A stretch of 34,668 nt of DNA from CAYVMP01 sp964452635 (GCA_964452635.1 CAYVMP010000008.1:1-34668), one strand, 5' to 3'; numbered from the stretch's first letter, positions 1 through 8,020 are shown. The notes: generated from the sequence alone by a model not told the origin. Translations and numbers: made by a program.

Positions 1-1019
1 TTCTTCTTAAGTGACTTCTCAACCTCCTCTGCAATACGAGTCATTACCTTCACTGCCTCAACTGGGAACTCACCGAGAGTGGTTTCCTCTGAGAGCATGA
101 TCGCATCTGTACCATCGATGATTGCATTTGCCACGTCAGAAACCTCTGCACGTGTTGGTACTGGACTTTTAATCATAGACTCCATCATCTGTGTCGCTGT
201 AATAACAAATTTCTTTGCTTTATTACATTTCTTAATAATCATTTTCTGATAAAGTGGAACTTTTTCAAATGGCACTTCGATTGCCAAATCCCCTCGCGCT
301 ACCATGATACCGTCTGAGAGTTTGATAATCTTATCGATGTTTTCAATCGCCTGTGGAGTTTCGATTTTAGCGATAATTCCCGCTTTTGATTTGCGAGCCT
401 TCAAAATATCTCGGAGCTCTGTAATGTCCTCCGGTCGTCGTACGAAAGAAAGTGCGAAATAGTCCACATTGTTTTTGAGTCCGAACTCCATGTCCGCGTG
501 ATCCTTTTCTGTAAGTGCGTGTACTGAAAGATCTGAGTCTGGAAGATTCACACCTCGTTTGCCCTTGATATTTCCACCGACGAGTACTTTACACACAACA
601 TCATTTCCCTTAACAGCAGTTACTTGGAGTTTCTTTTTACCATCGTGAAGGAAAATAATATGACCTTTCTTCACCTCCTTTGGAAGAAGTGGGTAGTTTA
701 CAGACACATGATTTTGGTCACCAACAATCTGGTCAGTTGTGATTGTAAATATCTGTCCTGCCTTGAGATCAATCGAGTCTGTAGAGAACATGCCGATACG
801 GATTTTTGGACCACTCAAATCCTGCAATACAGTTGCCTTGAGACCTGTTTTCTTCATTGCCTTCTTTAGGTTTTCCAACCGCACCTGATGTTCAGCAAAG
901 TCACCATGTGAAAAGTTTAGGCGCATCACATTCAAACCTGCTTTCAAAAGTTCTGTTAGCATTTTCTCACTTTCTGTTGCTGGGCCGATAGTCGCAACGA
1001 TTTTTGTTTTCTTGCTCAT
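1..1019 (-). CDS. pyk: Pyruvate kinase, C-terminus beyond the window
   Basis: Last step of glycolysis: phosphoenolpyruvate + ADP to pyruvate + ATP, cytosolic. About 339 codons are visible by my own translation. They start MSKKTKIVATIGPATES and contain the family landmarks in order: MRLNFSHGDFAEH, VLQDLSGPKIRIG, a MVARGDLAIEV stretch, and TATQMMESMIKSPVPTRAE, the active-site signature region with the conserved Lys/Glu/Asp surroundings. A DGTDAIMLSEET segment follows. The C-terminal regulatory domain (roughly 130 residues in typical enzymes) lies off the left edge. The ATG at 1017-1019 has no Shine-Dalgarno; an AT-rich TAATAT box sits 5 bases upstream, compatible with a leaderless start. The identification is firm. 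Confidence 0.95.
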   Translation of the reverse strand, partial: MSKKTKIVATIGPATESEKMLTELLKAGLNVMRLNFSHGDFAEHQVRLENLKKAMKKTGLKATVLQDLSGPKIRIGMFSTDSIDLKAGQIFTITTDQIVGDQNHVSVNYPLLPKEVKKGHIIFLHDGKKKLQVTAVKGNDVVCKVLVGGNIKGKRGVNLPDSDLSVHALTEKDHADMEFGLKNNVDYFALSFVRRPEDITELRDILKARKSKAGIIAKIETPQAIENIDKIIKLSDGIMVARGDLAIEVPFEKVPLYQKMIIKKCNKAKKFVITATQMMESMIKSPVPTRAEVSDVANAIIDGTDAIMLSEETTLGEFPVEAVKVMTRIAEEVEKSLKK

Positions 1020-1137
1020 TATAAATATTAGAATTAGAAATAAAAAAACGAACTCCAACCAGTGTATAGGCTGTCATTCAAAACACACCGACACATGATA
1101 CATGATATGTGTCCCAAAGGCAAAGCCTACTCCTTAC
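1020..1137. other. Intergenic with small inverted repeats
   Basis: 118 bases between two leftward genes. It holds GACACAT (1090-1096) paired with ATGTGTC (1107-1113), and a small AGGC-AAA-GCCT hairpin. On the minus strand no clear T-tract follows, so a terminator for the upstream membrane protein gene is only possible. Confidence 0.35.
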
Positions 1138-1809
1138 CTATTTACTCTCTGTTTCCTCAGTAGCTCCGGATGTCGGTTCCACAGGAATGTACTCAACGAC
1201 AGTTTCAGCATGACCACCAGAAATCTTCATGTAGAGAAGTGCCTGAGCAATATACATAAGCGGAATAGAGATAATGAATCCAAGACCAAATGGAATGATG
1301 GAAATAAACGCGATAAGTACACAGAAAAAACTAAAGGTAAATACCTTCCATCCGAAACCCTTTGTGATTCTCCAGCTTTCTTCTATAGCACTCCACGCAG
1401 ACATTTTCTGATCCTTGATTATATAGAATGTCATTGAGAGTCTCGTGAGTGCAATGATTCCAGGAATGATGAGAAGTACAAAACCAATGAGTACACATAT
1501 ACTCACAAGGAAAATACCGACAAACATATTAAGACATTCATCGAATGATGTTTTGAATTGATCCACATTTGGAGTATTTCCACGCGCCACATGCAGTGCA
1601 ATACCAATCATTCCTGTCATGAAAATAATAGAGAGAATACCACCAATGAGATGCGGAAAGAAAGATGACATCCCACGATCAGACTCATTGAGAATAAAGT
1701 TGATAAGGAAAGAAACAACACCAACACCTATGAGAAAATTAAGATGTTTGCGAGTCAGTCCCCAAGCTTCTTTAAAAAGATCAGTGATTGAAAATGTTTT
1801 ATTCATCAT
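1138..1809 (-). CDS. Multi-pass membrane protein of unknown function
   Basis: 223 residues. It is almost entirely hydrophobic, with about five or six predicted membrane segments (roughly residues 23-42, 53-75, 92-122 and 150-195). The cytosolic tail is short and acidic (ends PTSGATEETESK). The start MNKTFSITDLFKEAWGLTRKH, an amphipathic lead into the first segment, resembles integral membrane proteins annotated as DUF975 or glycerophosphodiesterase-membrane-domain-like, but no catalytic motif is visible and I cannot assign a function. Two consecutive ATGs (1809 and 1806) are possible starts. There is no SD; AT-rich TATATA boxes lie directly upstream. It lies between pyruvate kinase and tRNA-Ile on the same strand. 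Confidence 0.8.
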   Translation of the reverse strand: MMNKTFSITDLFKEAWGLTRKHLNFLIGVGVVSFLINFILNESDRGMSSFFPHLIGGILSIIFMTGMIGIALHVARGNTPNVDQFKTSFDECLNMFVGIFLVSICVLIGFVLLIIPGIIALTRLSMTFYIIKDQKMSAWSAIEESWRITKGFGWKVFTFSFFCVLIAFISIIPFGLGFIISIPLMYIAQALLYMKISGGHAETVVEYIPVEPTSGATEETESK

Positions 1810-1840
1810 ATGATATATAAAATAGTAATGTGTAGGTGAT

Positions 1841-1973
1841 AGGAATCGTCCGCGACTCGCGACCCATGCTGGTACCGGGTACCCCGCTCCGTCTTTCGAT
1901 TCCTGACGAAAGCCGTCCCACGGCTTTCTGCACAGCCACCACTAAACCGCCTTTACAGGCGTTTTAGATGGTG
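1841..1973 (-). repeat. tRNA-Ile tail palindromic element with mirrored tRNA 3' half
   Basis: Downstream of tRNA-Ile, the plus strand carries TTCGATTCCTG (1895-1905), the exact reverse complement of the tRNA's T-arm (1981-1991). A 24-base insert follows (1906-1929): AC, then 9-bp arms GAAAGCCGT/ACGGCTTTC around a CCC loop (1908-1928), then T. GCACAGCCACCA (1930-1941) comes next and matches 9 of 12 bases of the tRNA 3' end GCACGCGCACCA. A further hairpin (1937-1973; three 5-bp stem blocks, one mismatch, one bulged A) pairs the mirrored CCA with the real one. Leftward are the perfect hairpin GGTAC-CGG-GTACC (1871-1883), a CGCG-ACT-CGCG hairpin (1851-1861) and a direct partial copy AGGAATCG (1841-1848). 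The tRNA-Gln locus at the right edge has the same plan. Function unknown. Confidence 0.75.
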
Positions 1974-2044
1974 CGCGTGCCAGGAATCGAACCTGGGACA
2001 ACACGAGTATCAGTCGAGTGCTCTACCAACTGAGCTACACGCGC
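1969..2044 (-). tRNA. tRNA-Ile (anticodon GAU)
   Basis: A 76-base cloverleaf with CCA encoded. Acceptor strands are GCGCGTG/CACGCGC; the D-arm is GCTC-AGTTGGTA-GAGC; the anticodon loop CTGATAC gives GAT; the T-arm is CCAGG-TTCGATT-CCTGG. The anticodon stem has one T-T mismatch (28-42), the only blemish. A37 and the GAU anticodon fit tRNA-Ile. The 3' CCA (1969-1971) lies inside a trailer hairpin that could compete with the mature fold. Confidence 0.95.
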
Positions 2045-2109
2045 ATATTTTTTGAAAACATCACTCTCCAACTCCACCACAATACCAAGAATATTGATTT
2101 TTAACAAGA

Positions 2110-2155
2110 GAAATAAAAACAAAAGGCTTGCGAGGATACTTCCCTCAACAAGCCT
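2110..2155 (-). terminator. Rho-independent terminator of the small membrane protein gene
   Basis: On the minus strand AGGCTTG (from 2155) pairs with CAAGCCT (ending 2124), with an inner CCTC/GAGG pairing. The T-rich run TTTTGTTTTTATTTC follows. It lies 13 bases after the stop at 2169 and separates that gene from tRNA-Ile. Confidence 0.8.
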
Positions 2156-2168
2156 GCGCGATGCTCCA

Positions 2169-2447
2169 TCACCAATGGCGTGGTCGGGTTACACCAGAAT
2201 GAACATATTTGCCATCATCCAATCCACAAAGATAGGAAACATTTATCCGATTTGATAATCTACTCTTTTCTATCCTATCTCGAATCACCACGATGGCATG
2301 GAAAAACATCCCGATTGCAAAAGAAAAACCTGCGAGTTGTTTTACAAACCCAACCACAGTATCATTCCACTCTTGGCCTAGTAAAAAAACCACTAGACCA
2401 AGAAAAAACACACCACAAAAATTTCTAAGAGTTTCAATGGTTTTCAT
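2169..2447 (-). CDS. Small membrane protein, unknown
   Basis: 92 residues from MKTIETLRNFCGVFF. There are two hydrophobic helices (about residues 8-25 and 36-57), then a basic, Arg-rich cytosolic tail. No family is recognised. I chose the ATG at 2447 over one 15 bases upstream because the upstream one lies inside the -10 box of a good promoter (TTGACT, 18 bases, TGG-TATGAT). The gene has its own terminator, so it is a complete transcription unit. It is divergent from the MerR-type gene; the two starts are 78 bases apart. The last 20 residues are less hydrophobic and unremarkable. Confidence 0.6.
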   Translation of the reverse strand: MKTIETLRNFCGVFFLGLVVFLLGQEWNDTVVGFVKQLAGFSFAIGMFFHAIVVIRDRIEKSRLSNRINVSYLCGLDDGKYVHSGVTRPRHW

Positions 2448-2457
2448 TCTAGAAAAA

Positions 2458-2487
2458 ATCATACCACACCATACATCACAGAGTCAA
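2458..2487 (-). promoter_or_regulatory. Sigma70-type promoter for the small membrane protein
   Basis: Read leftward: TTGACT (2487-2482), 18-base spacer, extended TGG plus TATGAT (2463-2458). Ten bases then lead to the ATG at 2447, so the transcript leader would be only about 3 bases. Confidence 0.65.
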
Positions 2488-2498
2488 TATCGATAAAA

Positions 2499-2519
2499 AT
2501 ACACATATTCGTGTATGAT
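2499..2519 (+). promoter_or_regulatory. -10 box and operator-like palindrome before the MerR-type gene
   Basis: ATACAC (2499-2504) and GTGTAT (2511-2516) form a perfect inverted repeat with a 6-base spacer. It overlaps the probable -10 box TATGAT (2514-2519), which ends 6 bases before the ATG at 2526. The position suits autoregulation by a DNA-binding protein, possibly the downstream gene product. This is inference. Confidence 0.5.
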
Positions 2520-2525
2520 AGAGAG

Positions 2526-2771
2526 ATGGCAAAGCTATACATCACTATCAAACAAGCTGCAAAAATTCTCGGTGTCTCCCCACTCACCCTCCGCAACTGG
2601 GATGCAAACGGCAAACTCAAGGCACACCGCCACCCAATGAACAACTACCGTGTGTACAAAATAGAAGACCTAGAAAAAGTAATCAACGAAATCGAAACCA
2701 ACGCAGGCCTTCGCAAAAGCACAAAGCAACAAATCTACAAACTCATCGTCCGACATTTGGAAGAGGAATAA
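2526..2771 (+). CDS. MerR/excisionase-type helix-turn-helix protein
   Basis: 81 residues, starting MAKLYITIKQAAKILGVS. The N-terminus is a winged HTH of the MerR_1/HTH_17 type: helix-turn-helix at about residues 6-27 (IKQAAKILGVSPLTLRNWD) and wing residues KLKAHRHPMNNYRVY, followed by the usual DLEKVINEIE helix. There is no effector domain; the basic helical tail may dimerise. It probably binds DNA as a small regulator. A GTG 15 bases upstream is in frame, but it lies in the promoter palindrome and precedes the -10 box end, so ATG 2526 is preferred. It lies just before secG on the same strand. Confidence 0.85.
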   Translation: MAKLYITIKQAAKILGVSPLTLRNWDANGKLKAHRHPMNNYRVYKIEDLEKVINEIETNAGLRKSTKQQIYKLIVRHLEEE

Positions 2772-2785
2772 AAAAATATCTAATA

Positions 2786-2813
2786 TTGACCACTCTCAAA
2801 ATCTGAGTATAAT
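2786..2813 (+). promoter_or_regulatory. Sigma70-type promoter before secG
   Basis: TTGACC (2786-2791), 16-base spacer, TATAAT (2808-2813). The expected transcript start is about 2820, four bases before the ATG at 2824. This is among the best promoters in the window. Confidence 0.75.
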
Positions 2814-2823
2814 GGATACCATC

Positions 2824-3054
2824 ATGAGTATTGCTCATATATTACCGTATATTGCTGGTGCATTGTCTATTCTCCTCATTATAGCCATTCTTCTTCAACA
2901 ATCTGAAGCGGGCTTAGGCGGAGCATTTGGAGGAGGTGATGGTTTTTCCTCTGGACACCACACAAAACGAGGTGCTGAAAAGGTACTTTTCATAGCTACT
3001 ATTCTTATTGCTGTACTTTTCATAGCTACTTCTTTTAGCTTACTCTTGGTTTAA
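2824..3054 (+). CDS. secG: Protein translocase subunit SecG
   Basis: 76 residues. SecG is the small accessory subunit of the SecYEG channel. The family pattern is clear: TM1 at about residues 6-24 (ILPYIAGALSILLIIAILL), the conserved loop QQSEAGLGGAFGGG, then KRGAEKVLFIAT leading into TM2. An ATG 12 bases upstream lies inside the -10 box TATAAT, so the second ATG is the likely start with a very short leader. TM2 contains an 18-base direct repeat (2983-3000, 3013-3030), giving VLFIAT twice 10 residues apart. The solute-binding protein gene follows after 72 bases. Confidence 0.93.
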   Translation: MSIAHILPYIAGALSILLIIAILLQQSEAGLGGAFGGGDGFSSGHHTKRGAEKVLFIATILIAVLFIATSFSLLLV

Positions 3055-3126
3055 ACATCAATTTCTACCGCAGTCCTACCAACTCTACACTCAGTGTATT
3101 TTCATTAGTATCTCCTATATTATCCC

Positions 3127-4887
3127 GTGAACACAGAAGAAAAAAAATCACTCATACATACTGAATGGCACCTTCCATTCTCAGAAAAAATAAGCTCACT
3201 TGTTGAGAAATTTTCCTTAACTGAAAAAGTTATTTTTTACTTTTTTGTGACTATTTTCTTCATATCAGGAGCAGCACTCCTCTGGCAGGTCAATAGAAAT
3301 TTCCTCACACCTGTTCCCGACTACGGTGGAACACTCACAGAGGGCATTATCGGATCCCCTCGTTTTATAAACCCACTACTTGCAATCTCTGATGCGGACA
3401 GAGATCTCTCGTCACTTGTATACTCTGGATTAATGCGTATTCATTCTGATGGAACACTCGTACCAGATCTTGCTCAGTCATACACAGTATCCGAAGACGG
3501 ACTTGTGTATACGTTCGTATTAAAAAACAACATCACTTTTCATGATGGCACAAAGGTTACAGCAGATGATGTCATCTTCACAATAGAGAAAGCTCAGGAT
3601 CCTGTCCTCAAAAGTCCTCGGAAAACAAACTGGGATGGAGTACGCATAGAGAAAATCGACGACCGCACCATACAGTTTACTCTTACACAGCAGTATTCAC
3701 CCTTTATACAAAACACAACTCTCGGTATTCTTCCGAAACATATCTGGAACAAAACAACACAAGAAGAATTTCCATTTAGCCAATTCAACACCAAACCAAT
3801 TGGTGCCGGTCCGTATCAAATAGACAGTGTCACGTATTCAAATGGTGGACTACCTACAGAATACAACCTCACAGCTTTTAAAAAATATAATCTTGGCCGA
3901 CCATTCATTACCCATCTCGTGTACAAATCATATACAGATGAACTCAACCTCATAAACGCATTCAAAAACGGTGACATCGAGAGTATGTATGGAATCTCAC
4001 CAAATCAAATAGAAAAACTTAATACACAAAATAGTACTGTGCACACAGCACCACTCTCTCGTGTGTTTGGAGTATTCTTCAACCAAAACGTCGCGCCAGT
4101 ATTTGCTAACATAGAGGTCCGACAAGCACTCAACAGTGCAGTAAACCGTGAAGAGATTATTGAAACTGTTCTCCAGTCATACGCACAACCAATTTACGGA
4201 CCAACACCTCCGCACGATATCGGGTCAACTGTTACCGAAACTGCTGATGCACAACAAAAACGAACTGATGAGGCAGAAGCAATACTTACCCGTGCGGGAT
4301 GGAAGAAAAACTCTTCAGGCATCTATGAAAAAAAAGATAAGAAAAGCACAGTACAACTCTCGTTCTCCATATCAACCGGAGATGCACCAGAACTCAGAGC
4401 AACAGCAGAACTTTTACAGAAACAGTGGCAGAAAATGGGAGCTCAAGTCTCAGTAAAAGTATTTGAAATAAGTGATCTCAATCAAAATATTATCAGACCT
4501 CGAAAATATGACGCATTGTTATTTGGTGAGATTGTGAGTCGTGACTTGGATTTGTATCCATTCTGGCACTCATCAGAGCGCATCGATCCCGGACTCAATA
4601 TCGCAGTGTATACAAACCTGAAAGCCGATAAAATTCTCGAGAACCTTAGAAAAATAAATACTGAGTCTGACAGACAGAAACTCTATGATCAGCTCAATAC
4701 TGAACTGACCAAAGACACTCCAGCAGTATTTATATATGCACCATATTTCATATACATTACACCTAAAAAAATACAAAACGTAACACTCGGACAACTCAAT
4801 ATGTCGTCAGAAAGATTAAGTGATGTATATGAATGGTATATAGAAACAAATAACGTATGGCAGATATTTACAAAGAAAAATAATTAA
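3127..4887 (+). CDS. Membrane-anchored peptide-type ABC solute-binding protein (SBP family 5)
   Basis: 586 residues with a GTG start. An N-terminal cytosolic stretch of about 35 residues is followed by one membrane helix (about 36-55), then the extracytoplasmic family 5 (OppA/DppA-like) domain: PDYGGTLTEGIIGSPRFINPLLA, YSGLMRIHSDGTLVPDLAQSY, FHDGTKVTADDVIFTIEK and later VRQALNSAVNREEII are all typical. The anchor is a membrane helix rather than a lipobox. No permease or ATPase gene is adjacent, so the transporter partners must be elsewhere, or the protein binds substrates independently. It runs into the RNase J gene 11 bases downstream. TATATT lies 5 bases before the GTG, so a leaderless or short-leader message is possible. 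Confidence 0.9.
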   Translation: MNTEEKKSLIHTEWHLPFSEKISSLVEKFSLTEKVIFYFFVTIFFISGAALLWQVNRNFLTPVPDYGGTLTEGIIGSPRFINPLLAISDADRDLSSLVYSGLMRIHSDGTLVPDLAQSYTVSEDGLVYTFVLKNNITFHDGTKVTADDVIFTIEKAQDPVLKSPRKTNWDGVRIEKIDDRTIQFTLTQQYSPFIQNTTLGILPKHIWNKTTQEEFPFSQFNTKPIGAGPYQIDSVTYSNGGLPTEYNLTAFKKYNLGRPFITHLVYKSYTDELNLINAFKNGDIESMYGISPNQIEKLNTQNSTVHTAPLSRVFGVFFNQNVAPVFANIEVRQALNSAVNREEIIETVLQSYAQPIYGPTPPHDIGSTVTETADAQQKRTDEAEAILTRAGWKKNSSGIYEKKDKKSTVQLSFSISTGDAPELRATAELLQKQWQKMGAQVSVKVFEISDLNQNIIRPRKYDALLFGEIVSRDLDLYPFWHSSERIDPGLNIAVYTNLKADKILENLRKINTESDRQKLYDQLNTELTKDTPAVFIYAPYFIYITPKKIQNVTLGQLNMSSERLSDVYEWYIETNNVWQIFTKKNN

Positions 4888-4898
4888 CAAAAAATATA

Positions 4899-6728
4899 AT
4901 GGACACTACAACACCAAAAACAGAACAGAGAGCACCACGCGAACGATCTCATTCACGTGGACAAGGCGCACCTAAACGATCGTATTCACGACGAGACAGT
5001 GCCCCACACCACAGCACTCGTAAAGCACCGGACATCATTCCTCCTGCGGGTGACAATATTCGAATCATTCCACTTGGAGGTGTGGAAGAAATCGGCAAAA
5101 ACATGACTGTCATCGAATACAAAGATGACATCGTTGTGATTGATATGGGTTTTCAATTCAAAGATGACGACACTCCGGGTGTTGACTATATTCTGCCAAA
5201 TACAAAATACCTCGAGGACCGAAAGGATAAAATTCGTGGAGTGATTATCACTCACGGCCACCTTGATCACATTGGTGGTATTCCCTACATCATGGATCGT
5301 ATCGGTAATCCCCCAATGTATACTCGTGCACTCACATCAATCATGATTAAAAAACGTCAGGAAGAATTCCAACACCTCCCTGCACTTGATATTCGTGTTG
5401 TCGAAAAAGAAGATACAATCCTCCTCGGCAAAATGAAAGTAAAGTTTTTCTCTGTAACACACACTATTCCAGATTCAATGGGTGTGATTATTGATACACC
5501 GTACGGTCTCCTCGTGACTCCGGGTGACATCAAACTCGACCACGTAGACGGTGTACCGACAGAACGTGAACAGAAGGAATACGCTCGATTCGACAAGGAA
5601 AACGTACTTTTCCTCATGATGGACTCAACAAACGTCGACAACCCAGGGTTCTCTACACCAGAACGTATTGTTCACGAAAACCTCGATGAGATTATTAAAA
5701 ATACAAAAAGTAGACTTGTGATTGGAACATTTGCATCACAACTCGAACGCGTTATCAAAATCATTGAGATTGCAGAGAAATACGGTAAAAAAGTTGTAGT
5801 TGAAGGTCGCAGTATGAAAAACAACATTGAGATTGTACGACACATCGGTATGCTCAAAATCAAACCAGATACAATCATCACCACAGAAGAAATGGAAAAC
5901 TACCCTCCAGATCGGATTATTGCACTTGCAACCGGTGCTCAGGGAGATGAATTTGCTGCTCTCATGCGCATGTCAAACAAAACTCATAAATATTTCAAAA
6001 TCACCCCCCGAGATACCATTCTCCTCTCATCATCAATCATCCCAGGAAACGAAAAGGCTGTTCAGAAACTCAAAGACAACCTCGCTCGACAGGGAGCGAA
6101 AATAATTCACTACCGTTCATCAGATGTATATATTCACTCAACCGGACACGGAAACCGTGGAGAACTGGAATGGTTCCGTATCAATATAAACCCTAAATTC
6201 TTCATGCCGATGCACGGTTCACACTACATGCTCCGAGTACACGAGGATGTTGCTAAATCTGCAATAGGCATGCCTCCGGAAAACATTATCGTTCCAGACA
6301 ATGGTGTGATTCTTGAAATCCAAGATGAAGGGAAAAAGTTTGTTCGTCTCAAAGAACAAGCCCCTGGTGGAATGGTGATGGTAGATGGTTTTTCTATTGG
6401 AGACGTACAGGAGTTAGTGATGCGTGATCGAAAAACACTTGCTCAGGACGGCATCTTCGTCATTGTGGTTAGTGTCAATACTAAAACAGGAAAACTAAAA
6501 AAGTCCCCTGATATCATTTCTCGTGGATTTATTTATCTTCGGGAATCACAGGATTTACTCAACCACACTCGAAATATCATCAAAAAAACTGTTGAGGAAA
6601 CGACACACGGCATGAATCCAATCAACTTTGACTTCGTCAAATCAAACATTTCTGACAATGTCGGACGCTTTCTCTTCCAAAAAACCGCAAAGAAACCAAT
6701 TGTCATTCCTGTCATCCTTGGAGTTTAA
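4899..6728 (+). CDS. rnj: Ribonuclease J
   Basis: 609 residues. RNase J is a metallo-beta-lactamase/beta-CASP nuclease with 5'-3' exonuclease and endonuclease activity in mRNA decay and rRNA maturation. Residues 1-48 are a low-complexity Arg/Ser/His-rich extension (RAPRERSHSR, KRSYSRRD). The catalytic core follows with ITHGHLDHIGG (metal ligands H119, H121, D123, H124), VTHTIPDSMG, a beta-CASP domain, and the C-terminal histidine motif HSTGHG then PMHGSHYML. The length is slightly above the usual 550 because of the extension, which may bind RNA. It follows the solute-binding protein in what looks like one transcription unit and has its own terminator. Confidence 0.95.
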   Translation: MDTTTPKTEQRAPRERSHSRGQGAPKRSYSRRDSAPHHSTRKAPDIIPPAGDNIRIIPLGGVEEIGKNMTVIEYKDDIVVIDMGFQFKDDDTPGVDYILPNTKYLEDRKDKIRGVIITHGHLDHIGGIPYIMDRIGNPPMYTRALTSIMIKKRQEEFQHLPALDIRVVEKEDTILLGKMKVKFFSVTHTIPDSMGVIIDTPYGLLVTPGDIKLDHVDGVPTEREQKEYARFDKENVLFLMMDSTNVDNPGFSTPERIVHENLDEIIKNTKSRLVIGTFASQLERVIKIIEIAEKYGKKVVVEGRSMKNNIEIVRHIGMLKIKPDTIITTEEMENYPPDRIIALATGAQGDEFAALMRMSNKTHKYFKITPRDTILLSSSIIPGNEKAVQKLKDNLARQGAKIIHYRSSDVYIHSTGHGNRGELEWFRININPKFFMPMHGSHYMLRVHEDVAKSAIGMPPENIIVPDNGVILEIQDEGKKFVRLKEQAPGGMVMVDGFSIGDVQELVMRDRKTLAQDGIFVIVVSVNTKTGKLKKSPDIISRGFIYLRESQDLLNHTRNIIKKTVEETTHGMNPINFDFVKSNISDNVGRFLFQKTAKKPIVIPVILGV

Positions 6729-6762
6729 TCTGTTGTGTACAGACTCAATAAAGATATCTTTC

Positions 6763-6806
6763 CTGCCGAACATGTGTCGGCAGTTTTCTTTAGTTCTTTT
6801 TTTGCG
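6763..6806 (+). terminator. Terminator after RNase J
   Basis: CTGCCGA (6763-6769) pairs with TCGGCAG (6777-6783) around a 7-base loop, followed by TTTTCTTTAGTTCTTTTTTT. The T-run merges into the promoter region of the MFS gene. Confidence 0.9.
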
Positions 6807-6807
6807 A

Positions 6808-6813
6808 TACAAT
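6808..6813 (+). promoter_or_regulatory. -10 box of the MFS gene
   Basis: TACAAT ends 7 bases before the ATG at 6821, which predicts a leaderless transcript. No convincing -35 is seen in the terminator T-run. Confidence 0.5.
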
Positions 6814-6820
6814 TATAGAT

Positions 6821-8020
6821 ATGAACACAGTCGTATCTCTTTTTAAACAGAATAGAACTCTCAGAATATTATTTATTACGAATGCATTTCTGTCTCTCCA
6901 TTATTTTCTTATTTATTATATTAACTCATCATTCCTCTCAACTCTCTTCTCCGAAACACAACTCTCGGCACTCTATATCATTGGTTCAATCATAAACAGC
7001 ATCTCGCTCATCAACGCAACAAAAATTTTAAACAGAATCGGTTGGTATTCGTATTTACTTATTTCGGTCACACTAGAATGCATATCAACGATTATACTCA
7101 CTCAAACACAAAATCCTCTGTGGGTTGGTTTGTGGTTTATTGTTCACATGTCGAGCATATCACTCATTCTCTTTAACCTTGATGTTCTCGTAGAAGGTGC
7201 ATCAAAAGACGAATCCCTCACTGGAAGTATTCGCGCATCGTATCTCACTGTTACTAACGCACTGCTCGTCATCGCACCATCACTTATGGCATACATACTT
7301 CTTGGACGAACATATGTTGCTGTATACACAGTCTCTGCACTCTGTATTTTGCCCGTATATATTCTCATCTATAAACTACGCAAAATAAAAACAAAACCTC
7401 TCCCCCACATACACCTCCGAGAAACCATTGCTGTATATACCCAAAACATTTCCCTGTCGAATATTTTTATTTGTCAGTTTCTTCTTCAATTTTTCTACGC
7501 GTGCATGGGTATTTACATGCCACTGTATCTCAATACAGTTATCGGATTTAGTTTCTCAGAAATCGGCATTATATTCACTATCATGTTATTGCCATTTATT
7601 CTTTTTGAACTCCCTGTTGGAAGAATGGAGGACACTGGTTATACAGAGAGAGAATTCTTGATTATTGGACTTATTATAATGGGCATATCAACGCTCTGTA
7701 TTAGCTTTATTACAGCTCATAATCTATTTTTCTGGGCAATCATTCTATTCATTACACGTACTGGAGCTAGTTTTGTTGAAATATCATCAGATAGCTATTT
7801 CTTCAAACGAGTTGATGGTTCTCAAGCGGGAGTCATTGGACTCTACCGAATGGCATTACCTATCGCATTTATTATTGCGCCTATTGTAATTAGTGTATAT
7901 CTACAATTCATCCCATTTCAATATATCTTCATACTTCTTGGAACAATACTTATTGTCGGAAGTAGATACGCAATCGCACTCAAGAACACACCTATTCAAG
8001 AGCCTCAAGTATCGCTTTAA
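6821..8020 (+). CDS. MFS-family transporter
   Basis: 399 residues with about 12 hydrophobic helices arranged as two six-helix halves around a loop near residues 180-195 (YKLRKIKTKPLPH). The charged loop GRMEDTGYTERE between later helices is in the position of the MFS A-like motif. There is no SD. The substrate cannot be told from sequence. Its last 29 bases overlap the 3' end of the convergent GH130 gene, so both stop codons lie within the other gene. It may be an exporter or sugar transporter serving the mannose block, but only proximity suggests this. Confidence 0.85.
   Translation: MNTVVSLFKQNRTLRILFITNAFLSLHYFLIYYINSSFLSTLFSETQLSALYIIGSIINSISLINATKILNRIGWYSYLLISVTLECISTIILTQTQNPLWVGLWFIVHMSSISLILFNLDVLVEGASKDESLTGSIRASYLTVTNALLVIAPSLMAYILLGRTYVAVYTVSALCILPVYILIYKLRKIKTKPLPHIHLRETIAVYTQNISLSNIFICQFLLQFFYACMGIYMPLYLNTVIGFSFSEIGIIFTIMLLPFILFELPVGRMEDTGYTEREFLIIGLIIMGISTLCISFITAHNLFFWAIILFITRTGASFVEISSDSYFFKRVDGSQAGVIGLYRMALPIAFIIAPIVISVYLQFIPFQYIFILLGTILIVGSRYAIALKNTPIQEPQVSL

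Noticed and set aside
1102..1437. Open frame of 111 codons on the plus strand
   Set aside because: Antisense to the membrane protein gene and without a plausible start signal.
2812..2823. Longer SecG start at 2812
   Set aside because: That ATG lies within the -10 box TATAAT of a good promoter, so it would not be transcribed.
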